Below are positions 17,499 to 27,800 of a stretch of DNA of 64,000 nt, one piece after another. Positions within the stretch are counted from its first letter, which is position 1; each line of letters begins with the position of its first letter. Below the pieces are notes generated by a model. It saw only the letters and a program-made list of their open reading frames with translations. It ran no database searches and was not told the origin of the DNA. A program made the translations under genes and the position numbers. Where the stretch lies: positions 11,810-75,809 of the forward strand of contig NZ_WMID02000029.1 of assembly GCF_009711165.2 (NCBI RefSeq). The letters run 5' to 3'. The DNA is from Flavobacterium sp. MC2016-06 (lineage in GTDB: Bacteria; Bacteroidota; Bacteroidia; Flavobacteriales; Flavobacteriaceae).

Positions 17499-19706
17499 TT
17501 ACAGTGATTTTGAGAATATTTCTGCTTCTGAAATAGCCTGTGTAATAATAGTATTTACTTGATTTAAAGTATCTTCGATTAAAGTACTCTTCTCATCGGT
17601 CCTTTCAAGAATTTCAAGTTTTTCTTTTAAAATAGGCAGTAAACCCATTATTGCAATAGTAGAGAGTAAATCGTGAGATCTTAGTTTTACAATCTTAAAA
17701 TCTTGGTTTTGATAAGCCGTTATAAGCTCTTGCAAATGGCTGGGTGTGTTATTGATAAATTGGCTGGTGACTTTTTGTTCAAAAGCTTTATTGTCGCCAC
17801 TTATAGACTGCATATAAGTAAGATCGATGTATTGAAAAGCGGAGGTTGTTACTTCATCTTTACTTCCTTCTAGTTTTTCTTCTTTCAATCCGAAATTAGA
17901 AATTAGTTTAAAAAGTTCCTCTTCTTTTATAGGTTTAGAGATGTATTCGTTCATACCTCGGCTGAGACATTTTTCTCTTTCGCCAGGTAGAGCATGAGCA
18001 GTCATAGCAATGATAGGAATATCTAATTTTAATATTTCACGAATCTGCTGGGTTGCAGTATATCCGTCCATTTGCGGCATCTGTAAATCCATTAGAACAA
18101 GATCACAATCTGTTTTTCTAAGATATTCAACCGCTTCTAATCCGTTTGATGCCATGTCAAAACTAACATTCCATTGCAATAATAAGTGCTGCATTAGACT
18201 TTGATTGATAGCATTGTCATCGACAACTAAAACCCGTAAAGCCTTATTGGATATGTCTTTATAATAATTAACATTTACAGCAGGTATTGAATTAAGTTGT
18301 TGTTTTGCGATGCCGTAAGGAATGTGGAAATTAAAAACAGCTCCTTTTCCTTGTTCACTGCTCACTTCGATATCGCCATTTTGCAATGCAATTAATTTTT
18401 TTACAATAGATAAGCCTAATCCAGTTCCTCCATAATTTCGAGTTGTGGAGTCTTCACCTTGATTGAATCTTTCAAAAATTTCGTCTAGTTTATCTTTATC
18501 AATTCCAATTCCTGTATCTGTAATTTTGAAACCAAGGATGACTTCATTTTCATTTTGTTGTTTATTGTAAACCTCAATACTTACCGTTCCTTTGTGCGTA
18601 AATTTTATAGCATTTCCCAGTAGGTTTACCAATATCTGTGTAAGTCTTGTTGCATCGCCTACCAATGTATCAGGTATTGATGTTTCTACACTGCTGGAGA
18701 AGGTTAATTTTTTTTCTTTTATTCGTTCTAAGAAAAGGGTTTCTACAGAGTTTAATAATCCATTGATACTGAATATTCCGGGCGTGATACGCATCATTCC
18801 CGCTTCAATTTTTGAAAGATCAAGAATGTCATTAATGATCGTCATTAAATTTTCTCCCGAACTCTGAATAGAGGAAACGAATTCTGTTGAAGTTGCATCT
18901 AGAGGCCTTTTCTGTAACAAATTTGTAAATCCTAAAATACCGCTTAATGGAGTTCGGATTTCATGGCTCATATTGGCTAGAAAATTTTCTTTAGTTTGTG
19001 CTGCAATGGATGCTTTTTTCTCTGCAATATCCAATTCCTTGATAAGGAGATGTTGTCTTTTAAACTGGCGCATGATATGATAGCCAATAACTGCACCGCT
19101 TACAACTAATAAGATCAATAAAGAAATGTCGTAAAGTCTCGCTCTTTCTCCCATTTCCTGACTCAAATTACGGAGTTCAACCATGTGTAATTGACGCTTA
19201 TGATAAATTTTGGACGTTATATCAGTAATCTCATTAGAAACGATTCTTGCTTGCGGATTGGCTATTGAGCTCTTGTCATCCATATTTCCTAAAGAGTCAT
19301 AACGATGAAGCAGTTTTCCTTTAGTCACCATTTTGTCTTTTGCAAGAACTCCAAGTCTTTGTATTAATTTTTCTTCTTCAATATCTGAGTTATCTATGGA
19401 TAGTGAATCTAGAAAATTTCTAATCTGCTTAATCTTTTGATCAATGCCTTCCAAATGTGTTGTGTCATTGGTTGCAATAGAAGCCCTTATTCTGCTTTCA
19501 ACTCCCAGAATATCGCGGTCAATTTCTCTTAAATGATTGCTTGAACGCAATTCTTCTAAAAGCGTATTATTATTTCGGATGAGCGCTTTAGTATTTTTGG
19601 CTGAATTAATTTGTACAGCTATCAATAATATACTGCACAAAATAAAACTGCTTATTATAAAATAGCTAAAGCGTTTGTTGCCCATAACAGTAGACGTATT
19701 TATCAT
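17499..19706 (-). CDS. hybrid sensor histidine kinase / response regulator
   Basis: A 735-aa membrane sensor. The order is TM1 (about 13-31), an extracytoplasmic helical sensor (about 35-205), TM2 (about 206-222), HisKA with His248 in NMSHEIRTPLSG, HATPase (DILDLSKIEAGMM; GTGLGLSIVKKL), a receiver domain with phospho-acceptor Asp540 in LVLMDLQMPQMDG, and a C-terminal Hpt-like domain with His678 in RSHDLLST. It is therefore a complete phosphorelay chain within one protein. The LytTR response regulator lies 80 bp upstream on the same strand and is the obvious candidate partner. The signal sensed is unknown; the nearby redox genes hint at, but do not show, an oxidative cue. Confidence 0.93.
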   Translation of the reverse strand: MINTSTVMGNKRFSYFIISSFILCSILLIAVQINSAKNTKALIRNNNTLLEELRSSNHLREIDRDILGVESRIRASIATNDTTHLEGIDQKIKQIRNFLDSLSIDNSDIEEEKLIQRLGVLAKDKMVTKGKLLHRYDSLGNMDDKSSIANPQARIVSNEITDITSKIYHKRQLHMVELRNLSQEMGERARLYDISLLILLVVSGAVIGYHIMRQFKRQHLLIKELDIAEKKASIAAQTKENFLANMSHEIRTPLSGILGFTNLLQKRPLDATSTEFVSSIQSSGENLMTIINDILDLSKIEAGMMRITPGIFSINGLLNSVETLFLERIKEKKLTFSSSVETSIPDTLVGDATRLTQILVNLLGNAIKFTHKGTVSIEVYNKQQNENEVILGFKITDTGIGIDKDKLDEIFERFNQGEDSTTRNYGGTGLGLSIVKKLIALQNGDIEVSSEQGKGAVFNFHIPYGIAKQQLNSIPAVNVNYYKDISNKALRVLVVDDNAINQSLMQHLLLQWNVSFDMASNGLEAVEYLRKTDCDLVLMDLQMPQMDGYTATQQIREILKLDIPIIAMTAHALPGEREKCLSRGMNEYISKPIKEEELFKLISNFGLKEEKLEGSKDEVTTSAFQYIDLTYMQSISGDNKAFEQKVTSQFINNTPSHLQELITAYQNQDFKIVKLRSHDLLSTIAIMGLLPILKEKLEILERTDEKSTLIEDTLNQVNTIITQAISEAEIFSKSL

Positions 19707-19786
19707 AAGTATAATGTAAAATTGTGTTATCTTAATTTAATAAGACAGGATTGAAGAAGTCTACTCAACAGACAAATAAAATGTCA

Positions 19787-20482
19787 TTAAAAAACATTCA
19801 TTCTTATATTAAGTGCCTTGCGGTACGCATCAGCAACAGGAATAAATTTTTTATTAATCATAATGCCGCCATCTTGTAAAGTGTCGATTTTACCAATAGA
19901 AACGATATAGGATCGGTGTACTCTAATGAAATCATCTTTCGGCAAACGTTCTTCAGCTACCTTCATCTTGCCGTGTATGGCAAACATTTTTTCTTTAGTG
20001 TAAAACTTTACATAATCGCCCATTGCTTCGGCATAAAAAATATCATCCAGCTTTAAGCGTCTTGTAATGTTAGAATCTCTGACGAATAAAAATTCTTCTT
20101 TATTAAACTGTAGATTTTCTTTTCGACTCTCAATAATTGCTTGCGCCTTACTAACCGCTTGTAAAAATCTTGCAGGAATAACAGGTTTTAAGATATAATC
20201 TGCAATATTCAATTCAAAAGCTTCCAGTGCATATTCCTTTTTAGAAGATGTAAAAATGACAATGATATCTTTACCTGATAAATTTTTTGTCAATTCGATT
20301 CCTGTCATCTCGGGCATTTCAATATCCAAAAATATTAAGTCTACATGATTTTCTTGTAAATGAAGATAAGCCTCAATAGCGTTAGAATATTCATTTACAA
20401 TAGTAAGATTCGGAATTTGTTTTGCCAAATGCGACAAAGTGGTTCTTGCAATATCATTGTCATCAACAATTAACGCTTTCAT
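19787..20482 (-). CDS. LytTR-type DNA-binding response regulator
   Basis: A 231-aa regulator. The receiver domain (1-120) has the acidic pocket (IVDDND), phospho-acceptor Asp53 in LIFLDIEMPEMTG, and the Lys in YILKPV. The C-terminal LytTR DNA-binding domain (about 130-230) contains the marks FVRDS, LDDIFYAEAMGDYVKFYT and FIRVHRSYIVS. It probably receives phosphate from the hybrid kinase encoded just downstream, through that kinase's Hpt-like domain. In Bacteroidota such regulators often act with membrane kinases; the target genes cannot be told from here. Confidence 0.92.
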   Translation of the reverse strand: MKALIVDDNDIARTTLSHLAKQIPNLTIVNEYSNAIEAYLHLQENHVDLIFLDIEMPEMTGIELTKNLSGKDIIVIFTSSKKEYALEAFELNIADYILKPVIPARFLQAVSKAQAIIESRKENLQFNKEEFLFVRDSNITRRLKLDDIFYAEAMGDYVKFYTKEKMFAIHGKMKVAEERLPKDDFIRVHRSYIVSIGKIDTLQDGGIMINKKFIPVADAYRKALNIRMNVF

Positions 20483-20551
20483 GGTAGTTTATTTATGATT
20501 TATCACAAATATACTTATTTCGTTGATTTATTTATAAAGTTTTAAGACGTA

Positions 20552-21025
20552 TTATCTGAAATAAGAACGGATCATCCAAGCCATTTCTTCGTGCGTTTCT
20601 AATAACCCTGTAATAAAGTCACTAGAACCATAATCTTTGTATTCTTCGGCAAAAGGAGTAATGTTACCACGTAGAAATTCGATAATACTTTCGTGATCCT
20701 GTAATAGATCTTTCATGTAGCCTAAACCATCATTTGTTCTCTCACTGTATTCAGTAAGATGAGTAAGTTCTTGATAAATTTTCATTGTAGCAGGAGCATA
20801 GTGTCCAATTTTACGCATACGTTCAGCAACACTGTCAATTACTTCATCTAATTGTTTGTAATGATTTTCAAAAAAGATGTGATTGGCATGAAAATTATCT
20901 CCAGTAACATTCCAATGAGCATTTCGGGTTTTAACGTAAAGTACAAATTCATCGGCTAATAATTTTGCTAATTCATTAGCAACAGCTTCAGTGTTTTTTT
21001 CTGTAATTCCAATTTTTGCTTTCAT
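20552..21025 (-). CDS. dps: Dps-family DNA-binding ferritin-like protein
   Basis: A 157-aa miniferritin that stores iron and protects DNA under oxidative stress and starvation. The intersubunit ferroxidase residues are visible: His37 in RNAHWNV, His49 in FHANHIFFE, and Asp64/Glu68 in IDSVAERM. The C-terminus ends MIRSYFR. It is monocistronic. The upstream region carries the 18-bp motif shared with the peroxiredoxin operon, consistent with common stress regulation. Confidence 0.94.
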   Translation of the reverse strand: MKAKIGITEKNTEAVANELAKLLADEFVLYVKTRNAHWNVTGDNFHANHIFFENHYKQLDEVIDSVAERMRKIGHYAPATMKIYQELTHLTEYSERTNDGLGYMKDLLQDHESIIEFLRGNITPFAEEYKDYGSSDFITGLLETHEEMAWMIRSYFR

Positions 21026-21117
21026 AATCTAAGGTTTTAGTTTTTTAATAGTTATTTACTTTTCTTATGTAAAGGTCTATAGAAAGCTTATAAATGTTAT
21101 TCAGATTTAGTTGAATA

Positions 21118-21135
21118 GGCAAAATGAGTCGTTGA
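21118..21135 (-). promoter_or_regulatory. shared regulatory motif upstream of dps
   Basis: On the minus strand this reads TCAACGACTCATTTTGCC, matching the motif upstream of the peroxiredoxin gene in 17 of 18 positions. The similarity continues weakly downstream (yATyCAAC) and to a TTTATAA box. It ends 93 bp before the dps ATG. Confidence 0.55.
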
Positions 21136-21337
21136 AAAGAGATAACGAGTATTTGCATAGCAGTTGGTTTTTACCTTAATCATCACAGTTCTTTTTTATA
21201 TTACTGTTTTAGCGGTAAATCGGCCTCGTTATACGAGTATAATTTTGATACTAGCTGCTATTTATGATTATTTACTGCTGAAGCGATAAAATTGGCGATT
21301 AGGTACTAAACAAATCTTTTTTACTATTGAAAAAAGG

Positions 21338-22109
21338 GGTTTTGTCGCATCTGCAAATAACTTTTACCTTTAAAGATTTAAAACTCATCAAATGAATACT
21401 AAAGGTTATTGTTATCCTAAGTCTATTATTCTTCAAGCGGTTTATTTTAAATTAAGATTTACATTGAGTTACAGGGATGTCGAAGAAATAATGAAAATGC
21501 GTGGAATACAAGTGGATCATTCTACAATTCAGCGCTGGGTATTTAAATTTACTCCATTGATAGAATCACAGATGAACAAGAGAAAAGGTAGAGTGGGAGC
21601 GAGCTGGCGAATGGATGAAACTTATATAAAGGTAAAAGGTATCTGGTGTTATTTATATCGGGCGGTTGATAAGTTTGGCAATACAGTTGATTTTCTTCTG
21701 ACCAGAAAAAGAAATAGAATGAGTGCCCAGTCTTTTCTAATTAAGGCAATAAATAATAACTGTCGACCGACGGTAATAAATCTAGACAAAAGCGGCTCGA
21801 ACATAAATGCTATAAGAGTTTACAATAAACGCTCTTTTTCAAATATCAAGATTCGACAATGTAAATATCTAAACAATATAGTTGAACAGGACCATCGCTT
21901 TATTAAATGGAGAATACAAAATAGTTTGGGTTTCAAAAGTTTTGAATCTGCCAAAAGAACCTTGGGAGGAATTGAAGTTGTACACATGTTGAGGAAAAAT
22001 CAGATGCTTAAGCCAGGCACAACTATGTTTAAATCATTTTGTAAATTGGCAGCATAATTTTCAGCTCTGCAATTTCTTTATATTTTTATATCGTAGATGC
22101 GACAGAACC
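21338..22109 (+). mobile_element. IS6-family insertion sequence, copy 1 (772 bp)
   Basis: Terminal inverted repeats GGTTTTGTCGCATCT (21338-21352) and AGATGCGACAGAACC (22095-22109) differ at one position and enclose a single DDE transposase gene. The 8 bp on each side (AAAAAAGG and AAATAAAG) are not a duplication, so the element probably took part in a deletion, inversion or recombination after it arrived. The truncated frame on its right supports this. Confidence 0.92.
21392..22057 (+). CDS. IS6-family transposase (copy 1)
   Basis: A 221-aa transposase. The DDE triad is intact: Asp75 (WRMDETYIKVKG), Asp132 (INLDKSGSN) and Glu165 (NIVEQDHRFIK), with 32 residues between the last two, typical of IS6. 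An N-terminal helix-turn-helix-like region (LSYRDVEEIM...HSTIQRWV) should bind the ends. It differs from the copy 2 protein at roughly 17 positions, so this is not a fresh duplicate. No frameshift is seen; it is likely functional. Confidence 0.95.
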   Translation: MNTKGYCYPKSIILQAVYFKLRFTLSYRDVEEIMKMRGIQVDHSTIQRWVFKFTPLIESQMNKRKGRVGASWRMDETYIKVKGIWCYLYRAVDKFGNTVDFLLTRKRNRMSAQSFLIKAINNNCRPTVINLDKSGSNINAIRVYNKRSFSNIKIRQCKYLNNIVEQDHRFIKWRIQNSLGFKSFESAKRTLGGIEVVHMLRKNQMLKPGTTMFKSFCKLAA

Positions 22110-22303
22110 AAATAAAGTTTAAAGTAAAAATTTTAGATCCAAGAGTAGTATTGGAAAAAGAGGTAATTTTTCAAGTTACTGTAATGGATGTAGACGAAGG
22201 AATTATTTGGCCGGTTGGAGGAGGTTTAGGATTTTATTCATGGGAACCAATTCCGCCTCCTACGGGAAGCTTGTTAAAAAATATTCCATTTAATTTGACC
22301 TAA
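22097..22303 (+). pseudogene. IS-truncated C-terminal gene fragment
   Basis: An open frame that begins with an ATG inside the IS right terminal repeat and runs into non-IS DNA from 22110. The 64 native residues (from about KFKVKILDPRVVLEKEVIF) read as a beta-rich domain end with a Gly/Trp/Pro-rich tail. No N-terminal part exists on the left of the IS, so the original 5' portion was lost. It ends 4 bp before the next gene, as in an operon, which argues that it was once a real gene co-transcribed with the lipoprotein. The family is not recognised. Confidence 0.55.
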
Positions 22304-22307
22304 CGTT

Positions 22308-23384
22308 ATGAATAAATCTATTTTATTTTCGCGAAATCTATTTTTTTTAGTTTTTATAAGTCTTTTTTGTTTTGCTTGTCAAAACGATGATCTTGTGCCA
22401 AATGATGAAATTATTGAACTAAAGATTTTTGATGCCAATAATAAAGAGATTACCGAGATCATTGGGGATGGAGAAACGATTGTAAACCTTGAAGTTACCG
22501 TACCTAAAAATGCAGGTGATAACTATCGAACTGTGACTTTTAAAAAATCAGGCGGGGTTTTCACCACTAGTGCAGATGCCAGTATAACCAAACAACTAGA
22601 CCATGATGGAAAAGTGACTGTACAATTGAAAGTCCCTTTAAGTAATGAGCCTCTTTTTGTGTCTGTTGAGATAGGGGGGACCGGTAAGATATTCAGTGAT
22701 GAAAAAGTAATAAAACTTATTGGTGTTGATCAAATAATAGGTTTAAAATTGCTTGATGGCGAGGGTAAAGAATTAACAGGTAAAATTAAAGCCGACGGCA
22801 GGACGACTTTGTTGGTGCAGGCTACTGTTTTAAATAATACTTCTGTATTTAGACAGGTTACTTTTAATGTTTCCAGTGGTGCGTTTCAAAATAATAGCAG
22901 TCTTGAAACAACAAAAGGCATCAATAGTAAAAATGAGGCAATAGTAAGTTTCAAAGTGCCGCAGGAAGTGGGCAATTTGTATTTTTCCTCCACAGTAGGA
23001 AGTAGTTCAAAATACTATGATGAATTAGTTTTGGCTTTAGAACGTGCCTATGCCGATAAATTAATTATTGAACCCGCTACAATTTCTATGGATAAAGCAC
23101 AACCGAATTCCTTAAAAGTTGTCTTAACCAGAAATGAAGGCAGTGTGAGTATCGGCACTTCTGCGAGTTTTGAAGCCTTTCAAACAATAGCTGGTGTTGA
23201 AAAGAAAGTGGGAAGATTTACAGGTCTGGCAAACAGCAGAACCAATTCTGCTGGTGAAATTAACGTAAACTTTTATGCTGACACAAATGATATTACTGCT
23301 GATATACCAGTTACTATAAGAGTTAAAACACAGAATGATGCGGGTAATGATGTAGTAAGCACTGCTGATCTTACAATTAAATAA
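22308..23384 (+). CDS. putative lipoprotein with Ig-like (Big-type) repeats
   Basis: A 358-aa lipoprotein: signal plus lipobox with Cys at about residue 25 (FCFACQNDD). The mature part is beta-rich, with two or three similar segments (ELKIFDANNKEITEI / GLKLLDGEGKELTGK / KLIIEPATISMD), each followed by a TVTF or VTF strand, like bacterial Ig-like (Big_1/invasin) domains. It probably sits on the outer membrane and serves adhesion or structure. It follows the truncated fragment by 4 bp, so its native promoter may have been removed by the IS; transcription may now come from the IS. No specific function is recognised. Confidence 0.7.
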   Translation: MNKSILFSRNLFFLVFISLFCFACQNDDLVPNDEIIELKIFDANNKEITEIIGDGETIVNLEVTVPKNAGDNYRTVTFKKSGGVFTTSADASITKQLDHDGKVTVQLKVPLSNEPLFVSVEIGGTGKIFSDEKVIKLIGVDQIIGLKLLDGEGKELTGKIKADGRTTLLVQATVLNNTSVFRQVTFNVSSGAFQNNSSLETTKGINSKNEAIVSFKVPQEVGNLYFSSTVGSSSKYYDELVLALERAYADKLIIEPATISMDKAQPNSLKVVLTRNEGSVSIGTSASFEAFQTIAGVEKKVGRFTGLANSRTNSAGEINVNFYADTNDITADIPVTIRVKTQNDAGNDVVSTADLTIK

Positions 23385-23442
23385 CAGTTTAGATAAATTG
23401 AGTAAACTGATAAATATTTGTTTATCAATTGAACTAAATATG

Positions 23443-23476
23443 ATAGTTTCATTGTAAAATGAAACTATTTTTTTTT
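23443..23476 (+). terminator. rho-independent terminator after the Ig-like lipoprotein gene
   Basis: A perfect 11-bp stem, ATAGTTTCATT (23443-23453) with AATGAAACTAT (23458-23468), a GTAA loop, and a T8 tail. Confidence 0.9.
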
Positions 23477-23706
23477 CCTCGGCTCAAAATCGACTTTAAA
23501 GAATCTGACAACAATGGAAACTTTATAATAAATCATTACTATCAAATTATTGTACGATTTGGAAGCAAGTTTAGCAAAGCTCTCTATAAACGAGCTTGAA
23601 AGACCTAAATAAAGCAAACAATATATAGGCACGAGATCTTTCAAGTATGCTACGAATGTGCAACAAGCTTTTGAGTATTACTAATTGTAAGTTATGTGAA
23701 AAAAGA

Positions 23707-23740
23707 AAACCCTGTAAATCTTTAGATTTTTACAGGGTTT
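23707..23740 (-). terminator. terminator for tRNA-Ser copy 1 (possibly bidirectional)
   Basis: AAACCCTGTAAA (23707-23718) pairs with TTTACAGGGTTT (23729-23740), and the inner ATC/GAT can extend the stem. It lies about 40 bp beyond the tRNA 3' end on the minus strand. Confidence 0.75.
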
Positions 23741-23782
23741 AATTTAAGACTTTCTTTTTACCTTAAGTTAAGGTTCATTTTG

Positions 23783-23867
23783 CGGAGGAAGAGGGATTCG
23801 AACCCCCGGACCTGTTACAGTCAACAGTTTTCAAGACTGCCGCATTCGACCGCTCTGCCATTCCTCC
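23783..23867 (-). tRNA. tRNA-Ser(UGA), copy 1
   Basis: An 85-nt serine tRNA. The acceptor stem is GGAGGAA/TTCCTCC with discriminator G. The D-arm contains GGCAGAGCGGTCGAATGC and the anticodon loop CTTGAAA gives anticodon TGA. A long variable arm follows, then GGTTCGAATCC in the T-arm. CCA is not encoded. It is identical to copy 2 at 44122-44206 except for one compensatory acceptor-stem pair (G-C here, A-T there). Confidence 0.97.
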
Positions 23868-23899
23868 AATATGATGCAATAATTTTCTCATTGCGGGTG

Positions 23900-23907
23900 C
23901 AAAGATA
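23900..23907 (-). promoter_or_regulatory. -7 box of tRNA-Ser copy 1
   Basis: On the minus strand TATCTTTG, a full match to the TAnnTTTG consensus, 32 bp before the tRNA 5' end. A TTTC about 19 bp further upstream could be the -33 box. Confidence 0.65.
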
Positions 23908-24144
23908 GAATGTTTTTTCAATTCTAGAAATTTTTTTGATAGTTTTATAAATGAAATATTTTGTATCTCAGTCTATAACTTAAATTTAGGGTGTTAACAC
24001 CTTATAGCTCAGTAGCTCTAAAATCTAAAATTTACTAGTAAAAAAAATCTTATAATTTACTTACGCATTTATGTTTTTACTGATTCAATGCTATAAAAAT
24101 ATCGATCTATATTATTTTCTGTTCATCATTTTACGTGAATAGGT

Positions 24145-24173
24145 CAATTGTGTCCGCACTGCGGAAACAATTG
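24145..24173. repeat. 13-bp near-perfect inverted repeat (3-base loop)
   Basis: CAATTGTGTCCGC (24145-24157), ACT, GCGGAAACAATTG (24161-24173), with one mismatch. No T-run follows, so it looks like an operator or structured element rather than a terminator. It lies about 720 bp before the CHAT gene. Confidence 0.6.
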
Positions 24174-24293
24174 TAAGTAATTGTAAATGTCTTTGCTATT
24201 TCTTGAAGTGCTGTTGGAGTATTAATATTAAAAACCATGGAACTTGTGCACACAGAATTATTTAAAATTAGTGTTTAGACCTTCTAAATTATC

Positions 24294-24331
24294 AAAATTG
24301 GTGCTTAAAATTGGTGCTTAAAATTGGAGTT
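24294..24331 (+). repeat. three tandem 13-bp repeats
   Basis: AAAATTGGTGCTT occurs twice in a row (24294-24306, 24307-24319) and a third, changed copy follows (AAAATTGGAGTT). These could be iterated binding sites or simple slippage. Confidence 0.6.
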
Positions 24332-24896
24332 AAGGATTGAGCAAGTTAACAATCAGATTGCTACGTTCACTCTTCAATTCGAACATTATTTTGGAAGAAT
24401 TTGTTTTTATTTTTATCAGGATTATATATAAAGCAATACGCCAAGATTATGCCACAAAACTTTAATTATTGCTTTTACAACTTAAATTTATTGAATTTCA
24501 AGGTACAGACTTGTAAAAAAACGCTATAATTCAATAATAAAATTACGGATTTTTAAATAAAGATAATAGAATTTAAATTTCAACTTTTAAGAAAAATAAT
24601 AAAGGATTTCATTAAATATAAACTTTTTAAACAGCCTTAAGTTTTTTCGCAAAAATGGTATCAGCTTCAAAATTAACTTTTTAATTATGAAACATATATA
24701 AAACAGGTATAAATACTCTTTTATCATTTCTTCTATATAAATAAATTTGTATAACTTCATATATATGCCTTACTCTTTACTTTTTTAACACAAATTCTAC
24801 AATAATAATACTCTTTCTGCAAGTCTTTAGAATTATTGCTAATTAATCAATAAGAAGAACTCTAATGTTTATTCTCCCTAACTCACTTTTTAAATC

Positions 24897-27800
24897 ATGA
24901 TAAATCAAGTTATAAAATTTCCGATAAAAGACAAGCATAGTGTTTCTCAAAATGGGGTAACAGTAACTACTTACAACATAGGAAGTAATGTAAGAGGTAG
25001 CAGTGATCTGGAAAAAATTTCTCTTGATGATAGTAAAGAATACCTCGAATTTATTTATGAAGATGGTACTACTTGGTTTTCAAATTCAGAAACAATACAT
25101 GAATTGTTCCCCGAAATTAAGAATGCCAATCGTGATGCCGATTTGGCTTTTGAAATACCAATTTATCTCGAAACATCCGGTGAAAACAGAGGTGTTTTTG
25201 GACAACTCATTCTAAAAGTAATTAAAGTTTTTACTAAGCCTCTCGTTGTACGTCTTGTAAAAGATATTGCGACTGATCTGGAAAACAAACATTTAAATTC
25301 AAGAGAAGGATTAAACCGTTTAAATAGCAATTTTGAGCTGGTTGATTTCGATCCGAAAAAAAGCGGAGCAGACAAACCTTACTTACTTTTCATTCACGGA
25401 ACAAATTCTGACACCTTAGGGGCTTTTAGTGCTTTACAATCTAATGATACTTTTAGTAAAATGGTTAGTTCTTATGGCGATAATATCTTGGCATTTCAAC
25501 ATCGTACACTTACAGAGAGTCCATTATCAAATGCGGTTGCTCTGGCGAATAGTTTACCTAACAATAGTACACTGCATATTGTCAGCCACTCCCGTGGAGG
25601 ATTGGTAGGAGATATTTTCTCTAAATATTCAGCCAATAGAGGTTTTACAAAAGATGATTGCAATTTATTAGAGAAGGATGACAGAACTGGCGATGTAGAA
25701 CAAATACAAAAGCTAAACGAAATATTTAATCTTAAAAAAATCACTGTCCAAAAATTCGTCAGAGTAGCTTCTCCTTCTGCTGGAACTTTATTAGCTTCTG
25801 ACCGTATTGACCATCTTATTAATGTATTGTTTAATTTGTTGGGAGACAAAGTGAGTATAATTGCCGATATGACTCATGAATTAATTAGCGCTGTACTAAA
25901 TTCAAAAAATGATATAAAAACTTTGCCGGGTCTGGAAGCGATGCATCCTGAATCACCGTTTATAAAAGTGCTTAATAATAAAGGAGCTGAGTCTGAAATC
26001 GATGGCAAGTCCTTAATGGTTATTTCCGGTAACGGTAAACTTAATCTAAGTTTTCACGGATTACTAGTAATACTTGGCAAACTGTTTTATCGACAAAGAA
26101 ATGATCTAGTAGTCAATACTGATTCCATGTATTTGGGAGCAAAACGAAGCGGTAACATTCAGTATTTTTTTGAGGAAGAAGCCTATGTAGACCATATTCA
26201 TTATTTTGTAAACAGCAGCACGCAGACGGCCTTGTTAAATGCCCTTAAAACACCTGTAGGAGAAATGATCCCGGGGTACAAAAGTGTAATGCAGTTTGAT
26301 ATCCCTGCCAGCGACCGCGGTGTACTTGGATTAGATAGCGGTCAGCTTTTCCCGGATCCAAAAGTACCTGCCGGAAAAAAACCAATAGTCATATTATTGC
26401 CCGGCATTATGGGCTCTAATATTTATACCAATCAGGATGATCGTTTATGGCTGAATTATTGGGGAATTATACGTGGTAATTTGAAAAACATGTCCAATTT
26501 GAATCCGTCTCAGTTTAAAGCAAGATCAGTTATTAAAACATCTTATGAAAAATTATACCATCAACTGTCTTTTACTTATGATGTAGTTATATTTCCATTT
26601 GACTGGAGACAACCAATGGAGATTTCCGCAGGTCAGTTGAATGCCAAAATTGTGGAACTAATGGCGTTCAAGAAACCCATTAAAATTATTGGGCATTCTA
26701 TGGGTGGGGTTTTGGTTCGGGACTTTATTGCTTATCATCCGCAAACATGGCAAGCCCTGAATGCTACTCCGAATTTTAAACTTATTTTCCTGGGAACTCC
26801 TTTAAAAGGTTCGCATCGTATTTTGGCTGTCTTATTTGGAAAAGATAATATTATTAATAAACTAAGCACCCTTGATCTTACACATACCAAAAAAGAGTTA
26901 ATTTCGATTTTTACCCAATTACCGGGTATTCTGGCATTGTTGCCACTAACAGAAACAGCTGACGAGGATTATTCCAGTGGTGCTCTCTGGACTAAAATAC
27001 GCAATGCATCAGGAGACTCTACCTGGCCGGTACCATCAGAAATTCCGGGAGGCATTTTAGACAATTTTAAAAAGTACCGAACTAAAATAAATGAGCTGGT
27101 AAATCAAAACGCTATTGATTATACCAATATGATTTATGTAGCGGGACAAGATGCTGCTACAGCATGTGGCTATAAGATAGAAAAAGGAAATCTCTTTTTT
27201 GATTATACTCGTGAGGGTGATCACAGCGTAACCTGGGAATTAGGTATTCCTAAAGAACTAAAAGAAAAAAATCAGGTCTATTATACAAATATAACACACG
27301 GAGATCTGGCAAATGCCCCTTCGCTGTTTCCGGGAATAGAAGATTTGCTTGTAAAAGGAACAACCTCAAAATTGTCACAAATAAAACCAACTTTTAGAGA
27401 TGGCACTTCGACTTTTAGAATAGCAGAACATCTTGATTTTGATCTTTCAGAAAATGGATTAGAAAACACAATCTTAGGAGTTGGTTCAGCCAAAGAAACA
27501 ACAACGAATCAAACCCCAATAGCGGTTACTATAAGTCATGGAGATTTATCTTATGCAACATTTCATGTAATCGCCGGCCATTTTAAAAACGACGCTATAC
27601 TTTATGCTGAAAAAGCAATTGACAGTAATCTTAATTCGATCCTTAAATACAAACAAAGCATTGGCTCATATCCCGGTGATATTGGTACCAATGAAATTAT
27701 AGACAGTGATACTCCTTTTTTTAAAGGTACCATCATTGTAGGTTTAGGAGAGCCCGGTAAACTAACTTCTTTTTCATTGGCCAAAACGATCGAAACCGGA

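Larger units (their letters stand above)
23908..24896. other. 1-kb non-coding stretch before the CHAT operon
   Basis: No credible open frame on either strand; very AT-rich. It holds a 13-bp inverted repeat (24145-24173) and three 13-bp direct repeats (24294-24331), given separately. The promoter of the three-gene operon must lie in its right part, but no clear TAnnTTTG can be placed. The stretch could hide a leader RNA or decayed genes. Confidence 0.5.
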
